In this document: piece by piece, positions 43,330 through 52,602 of the stretch
How positions within the stretch are numbered: the stretch's first letter is position 1
Layout: each line of letters begins with the position of its first letter
Origin: Paralithodes platypus
Lineage: Eukaryota > Arthropoda > Malacostraca > Decapoda > Lithodidae
Length of the DNA stretch: 64,000 nt
Reading direction: 5' to 3'
Assembly: GCA_032716605.1 (NCBI GenBank)
Contig: CM064569.1
Coordinates: 10,887,953-10,951,952 of the forward strand
Program-made: the position numbers and the translations under genes
Notes under the pieces: generated by a model
What the model saw: the letters and a program-made list of their open reading frames with translations, nothing else
Told to the model about the DNA's origin: nothing
Databases searched by the model: none

Positions 43330-45134
43330 TGTTACGACTGAGGTTTAAATATATCAGGGTTCTAATTCATTGGACTAGTAATGGCATAAATGCTACAACG
43401 GAAAGCGCTAGATCCAACCTCTGATGTATATTCCCAGTGAACAAAGAACACAAATACTTCTCCAGAGTTCTATATGCAATAATAGGTTATTAAACTCTCA
43501 ATAAATGTGCGTCTACTCTAGGCTTAATGTTATGTGAAAACAGCCTATTACTACCTATAACGGAAGGTGCTTGGTTATGGTATGCAAAGTAAGGTGGTAA
43601 GAGAAGTTACAGCTTATGTTACTTTAATCAATAAATGTCAGGCACTCCTGCATGAAAGAAAGTGCACTAAAGTCCTTCAACACCAACAAGGAATCTTCTT
43701 TAAATGTTAGATGCTATCAAGATGCTCGAATCGGAAATGGAACCCCAAAAAGGCTGGCAGCGGAACAATGCTCGAGCAGGCTATGCTCACAAAAAGGCAG
43801 GATATATAATGCAGTCGGGACCAAGAATATCCTAAACGCTACAACACTAATAATAATCGCCACGACAATGCAGTATTCCTATCAACAAAAAGAGCCTAAG
43901 TCGTTTGTGTCTCAATACATCAAACTAGGCTGCGAAATGTTTGTGTAATCATAAACAGAGTAATTGGTTTAATATACTTAATGTCTACTGTGACATAAAG
44001 TCTAGCTAGAGTGAATGATACGAGATACTGGTGCGCATGGCATGCCGCATAGCCTAGTGCAAATCTCAAGTCTGTGCGTCAAGTATTACGTTAGAGTGAA
44101 GGGTAGCTCTCTTGAGAAACCTTAATACCGAAGTATTAAGCGTTCTCCTGGCGTACCTCAAAGACAAACAACGAGCTTAGAACAGTGCAGAATGGTATAG
44201 GCAAAAAGCCCTCATTCGTGCATGCTCTACTCTCAATGGCACACAGACTAGAATTTACCCAATCAACTCCAGTTCTCAGGTATGTCGTGCAGCTTTTAAC
44301 TAAAGCCAGCACCCATCAGAAACAATACCTTATAGTATCAGACTCGTAGTCTAGCATTATCTAATCCAGCAGAACACTAATAATTATAGGAAGCGGAACT
44401 GAACAATATGAATGCCAACCAATGCTTCGTAATCAACTTATCTTAACAACTAAACATACATGGGTTATATAAGACCTTAACGCACAATACAACTGGCCAG
44501 CATTAAGCTGATTATGCAGAGTTAACCAGAGGGGGTATAATATTAATAAAAGGTGGTGAAAGATATGGAAAATGAGAGAGATAGGCAGAGGAAAAGGTTC
44601 TCAGGTGCAGAGAGATGGACAGATATCAAAGGGATAAGAAGGATGCATTCTAGAAACCAGATCTGGGGGAGAGAGTGGCAAGAAAGCTGTATGTATACTA
44701 GCACTAGCTCACACCGCGTAGACAAAGAGGTAACAATTCCTTCAGCCAACACCAAAGAAGCCAGCCAAACATGACGTCACCAAGCATGGTAAAAAACTCC
44801 TCCAGCCAATCCCCAAGAGCCCAGCCAGCTGTGACGTCATCGAACATGGCAAAAAACACTACGCGCCTCCTCTCACTCTGTTCTACTCTCTCTCTCTCTC
44901 TCTCAAATCCTATCATTACTACTTAATGATAAAACATATACTCTGCAATTAAATATATAAAGCCTTGACATGGGCGAAAACAAAGAGCCTTTCTGGACTG
45001 CCCATGACACGAGCTTTCATTTGAAATAAAGCACACAATAATACATCAACTGTAGCCACATCCACTGCCCTGGCGATCCTAGCAAGTCACTGTAGGACAA
45101 ACCATGCGGTTCTAACGGAGTGGTTAACGTCACA
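43330..45134 (-). repeat. Gmr1-like element, 5' LTR (1805 bp)
   Basis: TGTTACGACTGAGG to TTAACGTCACA. Together with 37098-38918 it bounds an 8037 bp element in minus orientation with TSD ACAG. Confidence 0.95.
44690..44905 (-). promoter_or_regulatory. LTR promoter: GA tract, two CRE palindromes, TATA-like box
   Basis: In transcription order (minus): (GA)n at ~44905-44887, then two perfect TGACGTCA sites about 57 bp apart (near 44833 and 44773) inside a tandem duplication (GCCAGCC...TGACGTCA...CATGG). About 75 bp on is a TATACATAC box (TATATATAC in the other LTR at 38474-38482). TGACGTCA is the CREB/ATF site. Same layout at 38470-38690 in the 3' LTR. Confidence 0.6.
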
Positions 45135-45138
45135 ACAG

Positions 45139-45292
45139 AGACGAAAGAGTTTGCCTAGGCAGGGAGTCAGCACGGAAGCACAGTTTTTGAGAACAACAGG
45201 AGGAACACCGTCCGGACCGTACGCCTTATTAGTATTAAGCCCAGAGAGTGTAGAAAGTACATCTTTAGAAGAGATTAGGATATTAGGCATAA
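45139..45292 (-). pseudogene. Jockey-like LINE copy 2, 5' truncated end
   Basis: Minus frame MPNILISSKDVLSTLSGLNT, YGPDGVPPVVLKNC matches copy 1 at 22800-22650. Ends abruptly at TTAGGCATAAG where the Gypsy-B integrase begins. Confidence 0.85.
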
Positions 45293-45786
45293 GTAAGTAA
45301 GATTGCTTCCCATATTTCTCCTGTGAATTTTGGGGCGTTTTCAGAAAGTAGGGCTAGTAGTAGTCCGAACACAGGAAAAATTTCGGTTGCTAGTAACTCG
45401 GCCACTGTTATTGCTGAATGATCTTTGCTTGGGCAGGCGATCAAGAACTTTGAGTAAACGTCCACGAAAGTAACGATGAAACGTTTTCCGTGACTAGGTG
45501 GAAAAGGTCCCATGACGTCTAATGAAAGCACTTGCCATGGTTTATGAGCAGAGATGGTTCCGGCTGGTCCTGGGGTTTTGCACCTATCTTTTCCCATGGC
45601 ACAGGATTTGCAGGCCTCGGTTACTCGTTTTGCAATCCCTGAAGGATTAACCGTCCAGTATTGACTTTGGAACACCTGGAGCATCTTCTTTTGTCCCAAA
45701 TGGATAACGTTTCCCTCATGAATAGAGATCATGTATGCTTGGGCCATGGCGGGTTCTACAATAATGTGTCCGGACTCGGTGGTCAA
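45293..45786 (-). pseudogene. Gypsy-B integrase N-terminal half, interrupted by LINE
   Basis: Minus frame with an HHCC-type zinc region (ISIHEGNVIHLGQKK ... CKSCAMGKDRCK), then WQVLSLDVMGPFPPSHG with the first catalytic Asp, and FVDVYSKFLIACP. Near LLSENAPKFTGE the second Asp position reads Asn/Glu. It is cut at ...WEAILLT by the LINE, and the remainder is at 35561 and leftward. Integrase inserts the cDNA; this one is disrupted. Confidence 0.8.
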
Positions 45787-45861
45787 CTGATCACCCCATC
45801 GACAAATATGTTGAAAAATGTGACGAGGGATCCACTTAGGTTTGATTCTCTTCTCCCAGAG

Positions 45862-46479
45862 TTACAACACGATGGGCTCTGGTGATGAGGGTTGTCCTGT
45901 CGGTGTAGGTGAGTCCTGGTTAGTGAGTTGTAGTGCGGCTAGATGGGGGGGCGATGACGCTAGGACAGGTAAACGTGACAAAGCGTCCGCGTTGGTATGT
46001 AGCTTTCCGGGCCTATAATGGATTTCAAAGTCATACTCCTCTAAGGTTTCTCTCCATCGTACCAAGAGGGCAGAGCTGGTTTCGCAACGTCTAAGCCATT
46101 GTAGGGACTGATGGTCCATGATGACGTCTAATTTAGCTCCTAACACAAAAGATCGAAAGTGGTTCAGGGCCCAGATGACGCCTAAGCACTCGCGTTTGGT
46201 GGCTGCGTAGTTTTGTTGCGCAGCATTCAAGGTCGAACTGGCGTATGCTATAACATGTTCCTTTCCGTCTTGTTCCTGAGGTAGTACTGCGCCAATTGCG
46301 TATAAAGAAACATCAGTATATAAGCGGAAAGGTCGTTGGTAGTCTGGAAATGCTACAGTCGGGGCTTGCACTAACTTCTCCTTCAATGTCTCAAATGCTA
46401 AGTTGCGTTCAGAGGTCCATTCGAAGGAGATGTCTTTATGGGTGGAGGGGCCGAGCAATTTCGGCGAATTTTGGAACAA
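45862..46479 (-). CDS. Gypsy-B RNase H region
   Basis: Minus frame of 205 codons: FEWTSERNLAFETLKEKL (connection), FRLYTDVSLYAIGAVL (first RNase H Asp), ATKRECLGVIWAL, LDVIMDHQSLQWL, and IHYRPGKLHTNADALSRLP at the end. It overlaps the RT frame by a shift at ~46440-46470. The order RT-RH-IN is standard for gypsy elements, in contrast to the nested Gmr1-like element. Confidence 0.85.
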   Translation of the reverse strand: MFQNSPKLLGPSTHKDISFEWTSERNLAFETLKEKLVQAPTVAFPDYQRPFRLYTDVSLYAIGAVLPQEQDGKEHVIAYASSTLNAAQQNYAATKRECLGVIWALNHFRSFVLGAKLDVIMDHQSLQWLRRCETSSALLVRWRETLEEYDFEIHYRPGKLHTNADALSRLPVLASSPPHLAALQLTNQDSPTPTGQPSSPEPIVL

Positions 46480-47128
46480 ATCTTCTGTTGTAGGTGACTA
46501 ATCCTAGAAAAAAACTCATTCCTTTCACTGTGGTGGGTGGCTGTTGATTAGCGATAGCTGAGAGTTTCTTGGGGTCAGGGGAAATGCCTTGTGCTGAAAT
46601 GACGTGTCCCAAGAATCCTACAGTGTTTTTCGCAATTTCGCACTTTGAGGGTTTTAATTTTAGCCCGGCGTCTCGGATGCGTTGTAACACCTGACGAAGC
46701 CTTTGAAGATGTTCTGACCAGGTATTAGAGTAGACGATGACGTCGTCGAGGTAAGCCAGATAGGTTTCCCAAGTAAGTCCCTTGAGTACGGACTCCATTA
46801 ATTGGGAAAAAGTGGCAGGACCGTTGCATAGTCCAAAAGGCAGCACGTTGAATTCGTAGAGATGTCCTCCACTGGTCGAAAATGCTGTCTTCAGCTGGTG
46901 CTCGGGGGTTATGGGAACTTGCCAGTATCCGGCCTGTAAGTCTAGCGTGGTAAACCATTTGGAGCCATGTAGAGAATCGAGGGAATCATCGATCCTAGGC
47001 AATGGTGTGGCATCCTTAATTGTGGCGTCGTTGAGTCGGCTATAGTCCATGCAAAACCGGGTGGAGCCGTCTTTCTCACCACGACGACTGGGGCTGACGG
47101 AGGGGGTGGCGATACCGGCATCCAGCAT
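46436..47128 (-). CDS. Gypsy-B reverse transcriptase
   Basis: A 230-codon minus frame. Motifs: TRFCMDYSRLNDATI, PLPRIDDSLDSLHGSKWF, TTLDLQAGYWQVPI, FNVLPFGLCNGPATFSQLM, the catalytic AYLDDVIVYS, LKPSKCEI and FLGHVISAQGI, then NRRFVPKFAEIARPL. This is a complete palm and thumb of a Ty3/gypsy RT, with no disabling change in the motifs seen. The frame changes at its end. Confidence 0.9.
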   Translation of the reverse strand: MLDAGIATPSVSPSRRGEKDGSTRFCMDYSRLNDATIKDATPLPRIDDSLDSLHGSKWFTTLDLQAGYWQVPITPEHQLKTAFSTSGGHLYEFNVLPFGLCNGPATFSQLMESVLKGLTWETYLAYLDDVIVYSNTWSEHLQRLRQVLQRIRDAGLKLKPSKCEIAKNTVGFLGHVISAQGISPDPKKLSAIANQQPPTTVKGMSFFLGLVTYNRRFVPKFAEIARPLHP

Positions 47129-47700
47129 GTCTTGGACTTGTTGTTCTTCCTCTTTTCGCTGAACCGAATTTTTCCGGCGGGAAGGCTGCCGCAGAGGGGG
47201 TCCTGTGGTGTGGATGGAGTGTTCCTCTACAGTGGTCTTGCCGATTTCGGTCGAAGTTTGTGCGAAAACATCATGAAACTACAGGAGTTGTCTCATCTGC
47301 TGTTGTTGGTGTTGGGTAAATTTTTCGGGAACGTGGGGCAATATGGGAGAATGATTATTTTTTTCTGGAATTGGGGCGATCTCGTCGAATGTTTCTAGGT
47401 CGCCTATTATGAGTCCTCGATGTAAGCTCAGTTTCTCATCCGAGATGTTGGCAATGAGGATGGCATTGTGTCGGGAGGATAGGATGGCGGGCTGGATCCT
47501 ACACCGGTCGGGCCCATCGGAAATACCGGTGGGGGCCAAGATCATGACAGGCTGTGGCATGGGTCGGATTCTAACCCATTTTTCATGTTGGGGGGGAATC
47601 TCGGTTCTTTCGTGGGTCATGGCAGGACTAATTATGGTGGGGGGGTGCACAGACTGAAAACATTTTGTCTGGCATGATATTTTACTGGGCGGGTTAATTT
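47129..47700 (-). pseudogene. Gypsy-B pol, protease-RT linker, with nonsense codon
   Basis: Minus frame 47650-47279 (RIQPAILSSRHNAILIANIS, LSLHRGLIIGDLETFDEI) is the usual linker before gypsy RTs. A TAG at 47279 interrupts RQLL*FHDVFAQTSTEIGK, after which the frame continues to QRKEEEQQVQDMLDAGIA and into the RT. A CAG-to-TAG change would explain it. Confidence 0.7.
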
Positions 47701-48169
47701 TTTATTGATGCCTTGCCTGTTGGGTATCGTAATTATGGGCTTCAGTAGCAATGGAAGAGTTAGGGAAAGGGTCACAAAGATCATGTTGGGCTTCAGTAGC
47801 AGTGTTCACTCCAGGGGAAGTGATCTCTGGGTCAGGAAAATGAACAGATAGAGCTTCAGTAGCAATGTTGTAACAGTGCCCACCATTGGGTGCACATTCA
47901 GTACCGTCTGTTGGAGTTTCATTTGGTTTATGAGCAAGGTTGACACTTGGGCGGTCGTTGGTGGTGAAGGGCTTCTCACGACTGTGGTGATGATAATTGG
48001 GGTTGGTGAATGCTGGCTTGGAATCCGTGTAGGCTTGGGGTGGTACTTTCCTTTTTGGCTGTTTACTTGGATTCGGGGAACTCAGTTTTTTTTTAAAGAT
48101 CGGTTTAGGAAGCTGAGGTTTTTGTTGAATTTTGTTTTTTTGAAGTGGATTAGTCATTGTCCGCAGTCT

Positions 48170-48490
48170 ACTTGGGCTTGGAGCTTCTGAAGTAGGTCCA
48201 ATCCCAAATATCCGTCGTAGTGTCTGCATTCCGAATGGAACAGCACAAAAGTATGGTACCAGTGCACATGTTCGGCAGGAGTGGTTACGTGGAGGGGGAG
48301 AGTTTCCCCTCTGATGTAAAGAGGGTATCACCTGCACTAATGAGATTCGAGGTGGTAGGTTGGAGATTGCCAAATCTTTTTTTTGTGTTTCACATAATAG
48401 GAATTAAACAAACATGATCGAGCAGCGCCAGTGTCGATCAGTAAGCGTACGGGAACGCCCTTTATCTTGGCTAGGTGATATATATGGGAG
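48170..48490 (-). pseudogene. Gypsy-B aspartic protease
   Basis: The minus strand near 48470-48415 reads GVPVRLLIDTGAARSCLF, a retroviral-type protease active site (DTGA). Further on, HYDGYLGLDLLQKLQAQV matches the second conserved GxDLL loop. Frames are shifted in between. Downstream to 47700 lies a basic, low-complexity linker. Confidence 0.7.
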
Positions 48491-49060
48491 GTGGGCGCTC
48501 ACTTTTCGACTCCCCCGCCGAAGCCATGGTGGGCGGGGGAGAACTTAAATATCCGGGGATTCTGTTTCCTCCTCTTCTTCTACAAGGTCGAAGTGGTCTT
48601 CCTCTGGGTACGTCTGAAGGACGTCCTCTATTTCCGCGGTCTCATTTATTTCCTCCTCTGGCAGTTCTTCCTCATTTGAGGAAATTCTGGGCTGGATGGC
48701 TCGGTTAGATTTGGCGGAGTCACGGATGAAATGGAGAGGGCACCGGGAATTACAACCAGAAAAGTCATATGGGTTAACGATAACTAGAGGGTGTGGTTTA
48801 CCTGGGCGTTGATGTTGGTTGCGGGGCAACACTCTCTTCAGCTGGTGTGGTTTGAAGGCTGGGCTGCTTGGCTGGTAGTACCCGGGACGGTGGTGGATGG
48901 AGCAGTTTGTCGGTTGTACTGGGCCTGTTCACCAGCTCAGTGTGGTAATTGTGGGTGCGTGGTGATTTTTTTTTGTTTTCTGTTATAAAAATCGCCACCT
49001 GTAACTGGCATCGATTAGAGTGTCGCCCATCGGTAATTTGTGTAGGTTTTTTTCCCCTAG
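48491..49060 (-). pseudogene. Gypsy-B gag C-terminal remnant
   Basis: Minus frames with NPYDFSGCNSRCPLHFIRDS followed by an acidic stretch (EEELPEEEINETAEIED ... LVEEEEETESPD), preceded by a Pro/Thr-rich part. No complete CCHC knuckle. The 5' part and LTR are missing because the sequence ends at a minisatellite. Confidence 0.5.
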
Positions 49061-49089
49061 ATAGGTTGCCCGCCAATGCTATCGAGTCC

Positions 49090-49680
49090 CATCTACCTAC
49101 AGCTATCACCAGAGACACCCCTATTACATGGGAACACACCCCTGTTAGATACCAGGGGGACAGCTATCACCAGAGACACCCCTATTACAGGGGGACACAC
49201 CCCTTTTAGATACCAGGGGGACAGCTATCACCAGAGACACCCCTATTACAGGGGGACCACACCCCTTTCAGATACCAGACACCCCTATTACAAGGGGACC
49301 ACACCCCTTTTAGATACCAGGGGGACAGTTATCACCAGAGACACTCCTATTACAAGGGGACCACACCCCTTTTAGATACCAGGGGGACAGTTATCACCAG
49401 AGACACCCCTATTACAAGGGGACCACACCCCTTTTAGATACCAGGGGGACAGCTATCACCAGAGACACCCGTATTACAAGGGGACCACACCCCAGATACC
49501 AGGGGGACAGCTATCACCAGAGACACCCCTATTACAAGGAGACCACACACCTTTTAGATACCAGGGGGACAGCTATCACCAGAGACACCCCTATTACAGG
49601 GGAACCACACCTCTTTCAGATACCAGCGGGACAGCTATCACCAGAGACAACCCTATTACAGGGGGACCACCTAACACCAT
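49090..49680. repeat. Minisatellite, ~10 units of 62-64 bp
   Basis: Units contain ACCAGGGGGACAGCTATC, ACCAGAGACACCCCTATTAC and AGGGGACCACACCCC. Start points near 49147, 49211, 49313, 49375, 49437, 49495, 49557 and 49621, with one shortened unit at 49275. It truncates Gypsy-B on its right. Confidence 0.9.
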
Positions 49681-50086
49681 AGACAACCCTAACCTATAGG
49701 GGAAGAGTGGAGGAGATGTACCCGAACTCTTGCTGGGGAGCCCAGGGACCCTGATCCATACATCAGGGGGAAGAGGGTGTAGGCTGTGCCATTCAGGGCT
49801 GGGGACTGGTCAGTGCAGGAAAAGGACCTTGAAGCCCCACACTATGAAGGGAACCGCAGTGCGCAAGAGGGCAATGGAGGACGAGGAGTTCAAGCAACCC
49901 GACTCCTCTGAGTCCCCCAGGACTCCCTCACACACCATAGCTAGGCCCTCACCATAACCAATAACAATCCCCATTCCCCACACCACCTACCCCTTCTCAT
50001 CCTCTCCCACTCACTTGCCCTGCAATCCGAATTACTCTGTCTGTGTGTGGTGCATGTGAATTAATATCTCCAAACCCAGAAAACTC
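49681..50086. other. Unassigned segment with a 75-codon + frame
   Basis: The frame 49730-49957 (CRLCHSGLGTGQCRKR, MEDEEFKQPDSSESP) looks protein-like with a C-x2-C...C pattern but matches nothing I know. It might be the 5' part of a LINE. A 16 bp inverted repeat (TGTGGTGCATGTGAAT, 50046-50061 and 50095-50110) forms a hairpin at the end. Confidence 0.35.
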
Positions 50087-50508
50087 CACAAATTATTCAC
50101 ATGCACCACATTGCTGCAATCATAAGTTTCTTGGGTTGGGAGGCCAATATCCTCCGTATGGTCACTATATCCTGCTGAAACCCTACGGGATCGTGAACGG
50201 CAAAATATTCTTGTACTGCTGAGGGTAGTACTTCCACTAAATGCACTAGAATGTGCTGCTCTTGCATATTTCAAGTCAACGTAGGGAATGCGGCCCTTAC
50301 TTGTTGATTGATGTTTGTGATAGTTGCATCAAGGTCACCATCATACTTGATGTCCTTGATTTTGTTGGGTACTACAAACACACCCAGAGAAGGCTTGATT
50401 GCCTCAATCACCATGGGTTTGAATGCATCCCAGGTGAGTGCAAGGGTTACCTGCGGGGCTGCAAGGGAAACGGCTTTCCCCAAGTGCGTAAGAAGGGCGG
50501 CTATTTTC

Positions 50509-51649
50509 CAGAGGTGGGCGCGCTCCGGTGGGACCGGTAATGCGGCAGCGCTCTGCGCTCATCAGACATAAGGTAATGCGGCAGCGCTCACGCGCTCCTT
50601 TTGTCAGCAGACCCGATGCGTTTCCCGCTCCTGCGCTCCGCGCTCCCAAAAATAGGTATATAAAAAACAAAACAAACAAAACAGCTTCTAGAAGTTATTT
50701 AATTATTTACCTTTGTCCTTCACTTTGTCCTTTGTCTTTCACTTCACTAAATTCCAAGAATTCAAAACATTCAAAATCTCAAGTCATGGTGTCTTTCTGA
50801 AGTTTAACTGTTTAAGTTTCTCACTTTCTCAGTTTCTGTTATTCTTTATGTCATATCAATGAATCAAATGTCAATGATATGATATGATTGATATCATTGC
50901 AAATGTCAATGATATGATATGATTGATATCATTGTGAGTTTGTGACATTGTGACTGTCCATTGATATCTATGATATGACATAAAGAATTACAGAAACTGT
51001 CCAAACTGAGAAACTTAAACAGTTAAACTTATCAAGCTAACATTCTAACAAGCCTAACAATACAATAACAACAATACAACATGATTACATTGATTAGTAT
51101 TTACTATTTAGTTGATTACATGATTAAATGAATACAAATTTAATATCATAATATCATTAAAAATTTAATATGATATGATTAATTGATTATATTATGATTA
51201 TTGGACCCGTCCAAGCTGTCCACAGACACTCAGACAGTCAGACAGGCTCGGGCTATACCACTGCCAGACTTACCCTTAGGCCCCTTCGTAAGCTGTAACT
51301 TGCCCGTAAGGTTTACTTTGCGTTAGCAAAAGCCAAAACAAAAAAAATAACAAGTTAACAACTGTAACACTGTCAGTCTGTCACTATCATAGTATCACTG
51401 TATCACAGTTCACTAACACCGTACGAACGGTACGATGACTGTACACGATAATGACGTTCTTGTACCTGCTGTTGACAGGAAAAATTGCCTCCGGAGCGCC
51501 AGAAAGGAGCGCGAATTTCTAGCTGCGCTCCCCGCCTGCACTCCGATTTCAGAATTTTGCCGCTCCTCGCTCCGCGCTCCTCTATATTGTTAATGCGCAC
51601 CGGATTGCAGAGCGCAGAGCGCCAAATGGCGCGCACCTGCCCACCTCTG
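50509..51649. mobile_element. 1141 bp non-autonomous hAT element
   Basis: Ends CAGAGGTGGGCGCGCTCC and GCGCGCACCTGCCCACCTCTG are inverted repeats with hAT-type CAGAGGTGGG. The 8 bp target duplication CTATTTTC lies at 50501-50508 and 51650-51657. No transposase frame. Subterminal GC-rich GCGCTC motifs at both ends, and a large inverted repeat at 50800-51030. Confidence 0.92.
50800..51030. repeat. Large imperfect palindrome inside the hAT MITE
   Basis: AAGTTTAACTGTTTAAGTTTC...TTATGTCATATCA is inverted at the right (TGATATGACATAA...GAAACTTAAACAGTTAAACTT). The centre holds two copies of TCAATGATATGATATGATTG, themselves dyad-symmetric. Confidence 0.85.
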
Positions 51650-51849
51650 CTATTTTCTCGCGGTCCGTTGTATAAGCTAAGTCTAGCACTGGCTTTACTA
51701 TGTCCATATATACTTCAATTTCATGTCTCCCCATCATATTTGGGGATGGGAATGTGAGAGCGTGGAGCGGCCATATTTATATAGTATCTTTATCTCTGTT
51801 TCTTTTCCAAATATGTTCAATATATTGAATTATTCCATCCGAATAGAGA

Positions 51850-51867
51850 ACCACCGCTAGCCACCAA
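51850..51867 (-). other. Putative primer-binding site beside LTR-like copy B
   Basis: On the minus strand TTGGTGGCTAGCGGTGG directly follows the LTR-like end CGTAACA. It resembles the TTGGTGGCAGCGGTGG start seen in many gypsy internal regions, with one extra base. Confidence 0.45.
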
Positions 51868-52602
51868 TGTTACGCCTTGATTTTATGCAGGATTAACAAT
51901 TGGATATGGTGAGTTCTACTCCACTGGGACTTGCAAGTTCAAATACATACATATAAAATGAAGGGAAAACAGAGGAAAAGTATATCACAAGATATGGTTT
52001 AACCCACTGAGCCCCAGCGACGACACGTTGTCGTCGCCAATGTATGTAACGCTAAACCCCAGCGACGACAACGTGTCGGCAGCCACTAAAACCGCTATTA
52101 TTCGGCTCGTATGGTAGGAAATGGTTGAGATTGGTAGGGGAGTTACCGTAGTGTGTTGGCGAACGGGGGCGGTACGCAGGAATCGGCCAGCCAGGCCGCG
52201 CGGGTGGTGGTGGCTGGATTAGTGGCGCCACTTTACCCACTTATTTCACCGCGAATTTGTACCTTATTTACTCCTGTCGCATGGGAGCTAGAGGCTTGAG
52301 ATTTGAGTGAGATACACCTTAGGATGTACGCATTACAATGCCATACTCAGTTGTCACCCAAGTGCTGCCGGGCAGGTGGTCATGTGGGGGAGGTGATGAA
52401 AGACACTGTACCCACTCATCTCCCAACGAATTTCGACCTTATTTACTCCTGTCCTATGGTAGCTATTGGCTTGATATTTGTATGGGATATTCCTTAGGAT
52501 GTAGGCAATGTATGGCAAACCACAAATCTCGGTTTGTTGGGACAAGGGACGTGCGTGACAAAGGAAAGTCAGTTTACCCATACATCTCGCGAGTGCAACA
52601 CC

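Larger units (their letters stand above)
50087..51774 (-). pseudogene. gag of the TGTTACGCC-family LTR element, split by a hAT MITE
   Basis: The minus ATG at 51774 opens MAAPRSHIPIPKYDGET. After a frameshift the product continues EVYMDIVKPVLDLAYTTDR and EKI up to 51650. The frame resumes at 50500 with AALLTHLGKAVSLAAPQVTL, WDAFKPMVIEAIKPSLGVF and IKDIKYDGDLDATITNI. A TGA near 50280 is followed in the same frame by MQEQHILVHLVEVLPSAVQEYF and TIRRILASQPKKL. Removing the hAT insert with one 8 bp TSD rejoins the frame exactly. I read it as a retrotransposon capsid because it starts ~95 bp inside an LTR-like end with a primer-binding-type sequence. The capsid family itself is not one I can name. 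Confidence 0.55.
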
